From the NCBI GenBank assembly GCA_039881145.1, contig JAYKKI010000060.1:9386501-9450500 (forward strand): a DNA stretch of 64,000 nucleotides. Direction: 5' to 3'. The notes beneath the pieces are model-generated. The model saw only the letters and a program-made list of their open reading frames with translations, was not told the DNA's origin and searched no databases. Positions 56,690-64,000 of this stretch are shown here, piece by piece. A program made the translations under genes and the position numbers. This DNA is from Druceiella hillmani (lineage: Eukaryota > Arthropoda > Insecta > Lepidoptera > Hepialidae). Position 1 is the stretch's first letter, and every line of letters begins with the position of its first letter.

Positions 56690-59600
56690 GAGTACAGAAA
56701 GTTGAAATGTATATATAATATATGTTACAAATACATTAAAAGATTCATTGTTTATGATAGTCTGTGGTTGTGAGTGGCAGATTCTAAATATATAGCACTG
56801 GAAATAATCACAATTTTATTTCAATTTAATAACGCAGAAAATAATTTTACCAACAAATTATTTAACCAACGTCAACTTTGAAGTGAATATGCCAGTTTTG
56901 AAAAGTTCGCTGTAATCAGAGGTGAATTTTATTGTCCATAATTTTTATGCCTGTTTGGAATAGTTCGCCGTAATTAAAGGCACATTTTGTTGTCAAAAAT
57001 TGGAAAAATTATTCTTACCAATGCTAGAATATACATGAAGTCTTCAGGTACTAGTTGCATATCTTTATAGTATTAATATGTGTTACTCGAAACGTGAAAC
57101 CCTTATTCTAAATAATTTTAACCAAATCGACGAAGTGTAATTACTAATGACGTTAAACGAACTTATTTTCAAAGTAATGTTTCATTTTGAAAACAGACAT
57201 TTAATTGATGTCTGACCGTACTTTGGCTCTATGCAGTAGATTTTCGAATAAATTAATAAGCTGTCGTTGAAACAAAACAAGATGTCACTTTTGGACCCAT
57301 ATATTTTCCTTGCGTCGTTGGACATAATGTCGTTACTCGTTTTCTTGCTTTTATTTGTCTTTTAGATGAGATTGTGTATTATAGTTATATTACGGAAGTT
57401 TCCTTCATACCTGTATTGCGTTCTCAAAAATATTTATAGGTCATTTTTTGTATTTCTTCACTTACTTATACTACATTATATATACTACACCAACTGAAAA
57501 TTGACTTCTCCTAATTAACGTATTATTTGCAAAGAATTATGTCCCATCACAATAAAATAAAAAATGTGAGATAAATGTGAACATAATGGTACTTATTTTT
57601 AAAATATAGGAATCGAGTTAATCGCTTCTCTCTTGCCTTCGACTTAAAAATATACGTTATTTAATGTAGAAGCCAAATAACTGACACCTTTTGTTATTAA
57701 GTTGTTGTGCAAAGCCTTTATATGATTTAAATCATATTGCAATTATCGCATAACGATCCAACAGTATCCTAAATGCAACATTTTAAAATAAGGGACAGCT
57801 GTTGCACTAAGGCTAGCAAGAAATCATCACTCATCATTTACTTATATTAAAATGAGTATCTTTTTAGACTACATTGGAAAACTGCATCTCAAAGAAGTCT
57901 CTTTGAACCAGATTAATATCATGGCAATTACTTATTCCCAGGAACAATTTGACCAAAATAGGTATTTTATGGTTCAATTTGCAATGGCAGATTAATTAAT
58001 AATTTTACTTGGATTAAGTTAATAATGTAATATTTTGATCTGAACTTCTGTACTTGACAAACTGTACGTGAGTTGGATGTGATTCTTTAAATGGATCAAA
58101 TTGAAGAAGTCTTTTTTTCAGTAATTTTTTTAACAGAATATCATTACGAACGCGGTCAAAAACCTTTAACATCGAAATGTTATACCTGACGTCTTTGAGA
58201 GCAAGTAACCAGTTATCCTTGGTCTATTTTAGGTATTAAACATTTACATCAATGAAGAAGCATTTATAACAGTAGAAAGCCTAGGGCGGATACCATGTTG
58301 AAAGTCAGTGAGCCTAGTCTAACTTAAAGTGTAAATTTGTGTGCACAAGACCATTTTACACAATTTGGCTAAAGCGGATAACTTACCCTCAAACTTAGTT
58401 GCCTAATCGCTTTATGCTTCAAGTCTAGTTGCTTAATATGGGCCTAAAACTGCTTTTGTAAAGCGGTGTGCAGTGATTACGATGAATCTGTGTGATCCAG
58501 TGAAGTGACTGTAGTCTGATTACCTGCGTAAATATATGATATTACTGCAACTAACATCTTTGTTTTGCAAAACTTTATTGTGATGTAAAAAAATTATACA
58601 ATTAATTTGTACCTCTTAGTAAATTTTAAAAGAAGAAAAATTAACAAACATTTGTATTCAAAACCTATTTATCGCGAAGTGCAATTCCTTAGCATATCAC
58701 TTTGCGTTCTTACCAGATAGTTGCAGAGACACCAACTGAAAAAAAAACGGATTTATTAACGTAAATTCGTGTTCTTATATTTTTATAAAGCCGAATACAA
58801 AATAGCTGCATGTAATTTATGATATTTAAATTTGATTATTATAAATTAATAGTTTTATAACTATATTTTTAGAATAATCAAGGAAATATCTAAAATTTTC
58901 CAAGAATTTCTTGTTAAGCAGCTTTCCAAAATAAAAACCTTAATTCCTTTTTCTTGGCGAAATTGAAAAAAAGGAACAATACTGTATCTTCCTTTCAACC
59001 AATGTATGTTAATTAATAACTAAAATATATCACTGATGTGCTATGAAATTACTTTGTTCCTTAGCACCTCCTCGAACGCTGTAATCTAGAAGTTTTTCCA
59101 ACAATGAACAGTCGGTTGGAAAATTAGAAGACAGAAGAAAATGAAGGGACATCGTATAAACAAATTTGGGAATTTATATCTGCATAATAATGAAAACAGA
59201 GTATGATACAAAATTATTAAAAACGTGGGAAGAAATGTTACTATTCTTTTACCATTTTACTTCATGTCTGTTTTTTGATGGATGACACGCGAATGTTTTC
59301 TCAAAAATTGACCACTATGGTCAAGTTATATATAACGGCGATCTATTTTAGTTGCTACACAACAGAAAACTGGTAAAATATAAATCCAGAACCCGCTGTT
59401 ATGTTCATGCGTCTGGTCTATTTAAATTACATTCAAACATTTAATGGAATTCGGTGATGAGTAGCGAAATTTTGAATTATTTATGAAACATTACAAAATA
59501 GGTTTCAAAATTGTTTTTCCGAATATGTATGGAAAATTGATACAAATTATTGTATACATTTTTTTTTAAATCATACAAATATATCTTGGATTTTTTTTTA

Positions 59601-59790
59601 TATATGGGGATTTCCCTTTAGTTTAAAATCTAATTCAAAAACTAATTCAATCCATTTCTATATTTTAGCATAACATTTTTTAATATTTTCAGCTTCAAAT
59701 ATATATGAAATTACTTATGAATCTGACTAAAAATGCATCTTCAAAAACAAATTGCTGTTTTGCAATTGATTATTGCTACATTTATTAATA
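56690..59790. other. Unassigned AT-rich DNA
   Basis: I see no gene or clear repeat. A less AT-rich patch at 58,280-58,520 (GCCTAGGGCGGATACCATG, AAGCGGTGTGCAGTGATTAC) has no open frame worth reporting. Confidence 0.4.
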
Positions 59791-59799
59791 GATATCAGA

Positions 59800-60580
59800 A
59801 GGACGAAAATGAGGGAATGACACATAGTTTCGATTTCCCCATAATTTTTTATTACCGTCATTAATATAATCAAGAGTATCTTCACAAAGGACAAAAAGTA
59901 TGAAAAAATGGCGGCAGAAGAATATAAAATTTATACAATTATTACTATATTTATCAATAGCTTTACGTAGAATGAAAACTGGGAAAAATGAGGCGGAAAA
60001 GAAATATTACGTTTTCGGCTTAATTTTTGCTACCGTTATTACTATAAACAGAAGTAGCTTTATAAAGACCAAAACGTATGAAAAATGGCGATAGATCAAT
60101 ATAAAACTTACTTAGTTAATACTATATTTCGCAGTACACATATAAAGAAGAAAAACTCTCTGAAGATGAGGGGGAAATGAAATATAACTTCGTTTTCCTA
60201 GTGATTTTCATTGTCATTATTAATATAATCAGGAGTAAGTACATGAAGGACAAAGCACATGAAAAAATAGCGAGCGAACAATATAAAATGTATGTAGCTA
60301 TTATTATATTTAACAATAAATTTATGAAGAACGAAACTTATGAAAAATAACGATAATACAATATAAAACTTTTGTAGTCATTATAATGTAATGGCTTTAA
60401 GAAATAGGAAAACTGTTAAAAGAAATGAGGGGTGAAATAAAAATAATTTTGTTTTCCTCGTAATTTCTATTTCCATTATTAATATAATCAGAAGTAATTT
60501 TATGAAGTACGAAACGTATAGAAGAATGGCAACAGAACAATATAAAACTTTCTTACTTATTGTTACACATAGCATTAGCT
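59800..60580. repeat. Diverged tandem repeat, about 180-250-bp units, four copies
   Basis: The phrase TTAATATAATCA-GAGTA occurs at 59,861, 60,039 (ACTATAAACAGAAGTA), 60,230 and 60,479. Each is followed by A-GGACAAA-G-ATGAAAAAATGG or a variant, then CAATATAAAA-TT. Spacings are 178, 191 and 249 bp; the last holds an extra partial unit. Related minus frames (60,122-60,316 and 60,381-60,587) simply follow the DNA repeat. Confidence 0.8.
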
Positions 60581-61574
60581 TGATCAAAACTTGTCATTAA
60601 AGTAGGTAGACAAAAATGAAAGGATTTTTCATTTAAATTTCTATAACGATTACTGAATTAAAATAAGAAGTGATAATAACACAAAACACATTATCATCAC
60701 ATATCACACGATATTAACCTTGTTTCAGCATGTTCTTAGTTATGTGTTTAAGATATGAAAACTTTATTACCTGAGTTTAACTAATGATATTTGCACAGAA
60801 CGTGTTTTTACTTTTAATACGCAGATCACTGAAAAATATACCGATGTTTTTTTTATTAGTAGACATCACCTTTGACCACGTATATCCGCCAGTATATGTC
60901 TGGATGGAAAATTGCAGTGGTTGATTTAAAATACACAAAGCGACATCTATTGATGTTCATAGGTACATTGTACAATTATGTAATTACTGTGTAGCTAGCC
61001 ATTTGTTTATTGCGGTTGTACTGATGCAATGCAAATTAATTTTAGAAAATATTAAAGTTTGTGTATGGCTTGATGAATTTAATTGATTATTATTAAATAA
61101 ACAGTAAATCTTATACCAAGTAAATTTGTATATTCAAAAAAAAAACACTAACTAAATTGTTTTGGTAGTTTTTTTGTGATTCGTGCACAAACAAACAAAA
61201 ATTCTGAAAATGATCGTAATACGTTTATTTATTTTTCATCCCGCCAAATAAATTTGTTTACGTATTTTCAAAGTACAGTGGACAAATTTTACAATTTCAT
61301 TGTATGTACAGATAAAATACTCGATTCTTTCTTTTAAGAAATGTTGTGAGTCACTTGTCATATTATAGAACAAAATCTGGATTTTACATGAATTCATAAC
61401 TTTTATGTAGAAAAAAATTTCATAACTTTTATGTGACATTTTTCATTACATTATATTTCCTACACATGCATTCAACACACCTTTTATCTATTTATTTCTC
61501 TATTTCTTACACTTACTTCTTAGGTAGACACAATTTGCAAACGCCTCTGCAGTCGCATTATTTGAATAAACAAT

Positions 61575-61715
61575 GAATATATTTGGCGTTAATTTTCTAG
61601 AAATTCATTGTTCACAATTAAATGAATCTATCTTTGCTAAATAAAGATATTTTTGCTAATAGCCCACCTGAAAATTTTGTAATACAACGAAACCTAGTTC
61701 TCGTGGTCATGGTAA
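61575..61715. repeat. Deleted relative of the 11.2-kb foldback element
   Basis: GTTAATTTTCTAGAAATTCA then TTGTTCACAATTAAATGAA matches 11,168-11,205. It is followed shortly by CCACCTGAAAATTTTGTAAT, ACAACGAAACCTAG and CGTGGTCATGGTAAAG, which matches the right arm at 11,655-11,698. The middle and left arm are missing. Confidence 0.6.
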
Positions 61716-61823
61716 AGAAATGAAAAAAAATAGAAATAATAATATATTACGTAGTTTCATTTAATTTTGAATAAAATAAGTTAAATTAGACAAATAATCT
61801 GAATACAATTACAAGACTGTAAG

Positions 61824-61893
<70 letters not shown>
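61824..61893. repeat. (TA)n microsatellite
   Basis: About 70 bp of TA with one ACA interruption. Confidence 0.95.
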
Positions 61894-61896
<3 letters not shown>

Positions 61897-61899
61897 ATA

Positions 61900-63900
61900 T
61901 AAACCTGCTGCAGTACAGTTGGCGTATAATTAAAATGGCTCAAACTTTCTTAACACGCCAATGTTAGTTTTTTTCGGTGTACAAAAACCCTGTATTGCTT
62001 ATAAAGTATGTTGCTTAGTATATTTATTACCGATTCCGATGACAATGTAGAATATACTGGGAGGTTATTTCATGTGTCCATAGTATCTTTTTGCAACTCT
62101 AGCAATAAGTTAATTTTATTTAGTATCATAGCTGGAATCCGTATTTTTAAAAATGCCCTAATAAGTTGTTACAATTTTATATTTGTGCCTATATAAGTTT
62201 GTTGTTCATTTATATCAGTTAGTTGATTTTATTGCACTTTTTTATTTATAAAAAAGCTAATAATGAACTTTGCTTCTCTTCTTTGAAATAGTAAACGCCC
62301 TATAATTTTATTGGAAAATAATTCAGGGTGTAACCTATATAGTCGCCTATTGCCCATAAACAATTTTTTTTTGTAATTCCAAGGCAGTAGATGGACAGTT
62401 TCAAGAAATTAAAAAATGGAACTATATACGAAATTATTTAAGAAATTAGTGTTGAAATTTAAATATTATTATTTAACTATATTATTAATGATAATAATGC
62501 GGTAAATGTGTAAATATCGATTCGTAAAATTTTTTTATAACTTACGCATCTCGCATTAAATTTCCATTTAAATTGATGTACCCAGTGTACAGTGTCATTT
62601 CATTTTTCATATTAAGTCGTTTCTTACCCCAAAATTTTCTTTTCCAACACTAAACTACTTACCTATTGGCTGGTTATGAAACTTTTTAAATAACTTTTAA
62701 ATTTTTTTCTTTAAATCCTACATCATAAAGAACATTTTTTTTGCAACTCAAAACAAAAGAAAAAAAATTTTACATATAATATTTTATGTTGAAATTTAAA
62801 ACATAAATACTTTTTATAGTTTATTTTAAAAAAAAAGAGAGCATATTTGAAGCGTGTTTCCATAAAAAAACGTAGATTATTTTATTGTTGGTACTGCCAA
62901 AATTAGCAGTGATTTTTTAGGGATTTCATATAATTTCTTAATAATTTCTTCTTAATTAGATACTAAGTATCACATGGGTCAATCAATCAACAAGAAATAC
63001 GCACTTTATCGTAGTTTATACAAGTAAAGACTTACAAAAATGTGGAAAATTTAAAAATAATCTAGAGCTTTAAAAGTAAAAACCTAAACTTCTCGACAAA
63101 TAGAATAATAAGAATTCTAAAAAAAAACAGAATTGACAAGCAATATAAACAATAAATTCAGCACATAATTTTGCTGGAATAATATTTTGCTTTCTATTGA
63201 CTCAGTTTCTTCAATTGTTTAACAAAATTGAGAAATAGTAATTAGGGCAAAAAATGACTGTTCTATTTTAAATTTATTAACATAGAAAGTAAATACACAA
63301 ATAACTTCACAAATACCATCCCCGAAGTCACGCAATTAACTGGCACTCTGAAATTAATTTTCTTTGTTAGAACAACGCGATCTTCCACCAGGCATTTAAT
63401 TTCAACATTTTACAGTCCACGTTTCATGCCATCTGTTCGTTTCTATATTAAACTAAATTTAAAATTTAAGACCTGAATTTAGTTTTAGATTTGGTCTCAC
63501 GCGTATACGAAGCAATTAGTTACTTTAATTTTTTCAGGTAATACAATAATTCTGTTATAGTCTCAGGTCTCAGTGGATACCAGGATTTAATAAAGTTTTC
63601 GTTGCATTTATTCAATATTCTATGTAAGTATAGCCGGTACTATATTTTGTACACCAGTTTCAGATAAGTTGAAGTAAAAATTATTTTTCCACTTATTATT
63701 CCATCTTAACGCATTTGCATTTTTGGTTAGTAATGACGAAAATTAAAATATATTTTCTTCGGATTTATTAAAAACGAGTGTTTCAATGATTACGCTAATA
63801 AGGTGAGACTAGTTTAGTTATAATATATTGAGTTGACTTAATTGATTAATTATCTTTTTTACGATTTACAGGTTCCGATGGTAGTAAAGAAACGAAAATA
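61900..63900. other. Unassigned AT-rich DNA
   Basis: No gene is supported. It has many A and T runs. The 62-codon frame at 62,008-62,196 matches nothing I know. Confidence 0.4.
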
Positions 63901-63916
63901 CTCCATACCAGTTTCA

Positions 63917-63984
63917 TCACACTCAAATACGTAAATAGATTAGGTACTAATTACCAACTTTGTCACACTCAAATACGTAAATAG
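63917..63984. repeat. 22-bp direct repeat at the right edge
   Basis: TCACACTCAAATACGTAAAT then AG occurs at 63,917-63,938 and 63,963-63,984, 46 bp apart. A longer tandem array may continue past the window. Confidence 0.85.
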
Positions 63985-64000
63985 GTTAAAAAAAATGTCC

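Noticed and set aside
60122..60587. Two similar minus-strand hydrophobic frames as paralogous membrane peptides
   Set aside because: They lie on successive units of a DNA tandem repeat and resemble each other for that reason only.

Overview
The window looks like gene-poor, very AT-rich nuclear DNA of an arthropod, most probably an insect. I found no intact protein-coding gene, tRNA or rRNA. Signs of an insect are degenerate Tc1/mariner transposons, a tRNA-headed SINE family, a decayed non-LTR reverse-transcriptase tail, many (TA)n tracts, and several fossil copies of a dispersed repeat whose ends read like 'GGGTTCCGTACCTC...' and '...GCGAGTCCGACTCGCACTTGGCCG'. From memory that repeat is typical of moths and butterflies, so Lepidoptera is my best guess; this is not proven.

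Layout. 0-6 kb: a 244-bp-spaced direct repeat, a small tandem array, and a minus-strand pseudogene (2.56-3.95 kb) of a large repetitive protein family of unknown function. 6-12 kb: two hairpins, a non-LTR remnant with its probable 3' tail, a fossil lepidopteran-type repeat and a long foldback element. 12-18 kb: two protein-like minus-strand reading frames that I cannot name, at 12.5 and 17 kb. 18-24 kb: a TTAA-flanked MITE, a 206-bp satellite array, a TAA-flanked Harbinger-type MITE and more fossil repeats. 24.2-38.8 kb: the most interesting region, a head-to-tail duplication of about 6 kb. Each copy carries a well-formed heat-shock-type promoter (ordered HSE half-sites, CCAAT, TATAAA and an initiator 31 bp further on) with no recognisable protein downstream. 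Each copy also has patches much better conserved than the rest. 39-49 kb: a broken Tc1-like element with a DUF4817-type head, a SINE, a higher-order minisatellite, a second SINE and a broken mariner. 49-64 kb: scattered exon-like GC islands, a 38-bp minisatellite, a tandem repeat carrying (TA)n, a diverged 180-250-bp repeat array and assorted inverted repeats.

Nothing here works as a conventional gene set. All recognisable proteins are dead transposon or repeat proteins: frameshifts, stops and lost catalytic residues are visible in each. The candidate for something undescribed is the duplicated heat-shock-promoter unit, which may transcribe a heat-inducible non-coding RNA. Short perfect hairpins, some present in only one duplicate, record recent template-switch mutations.
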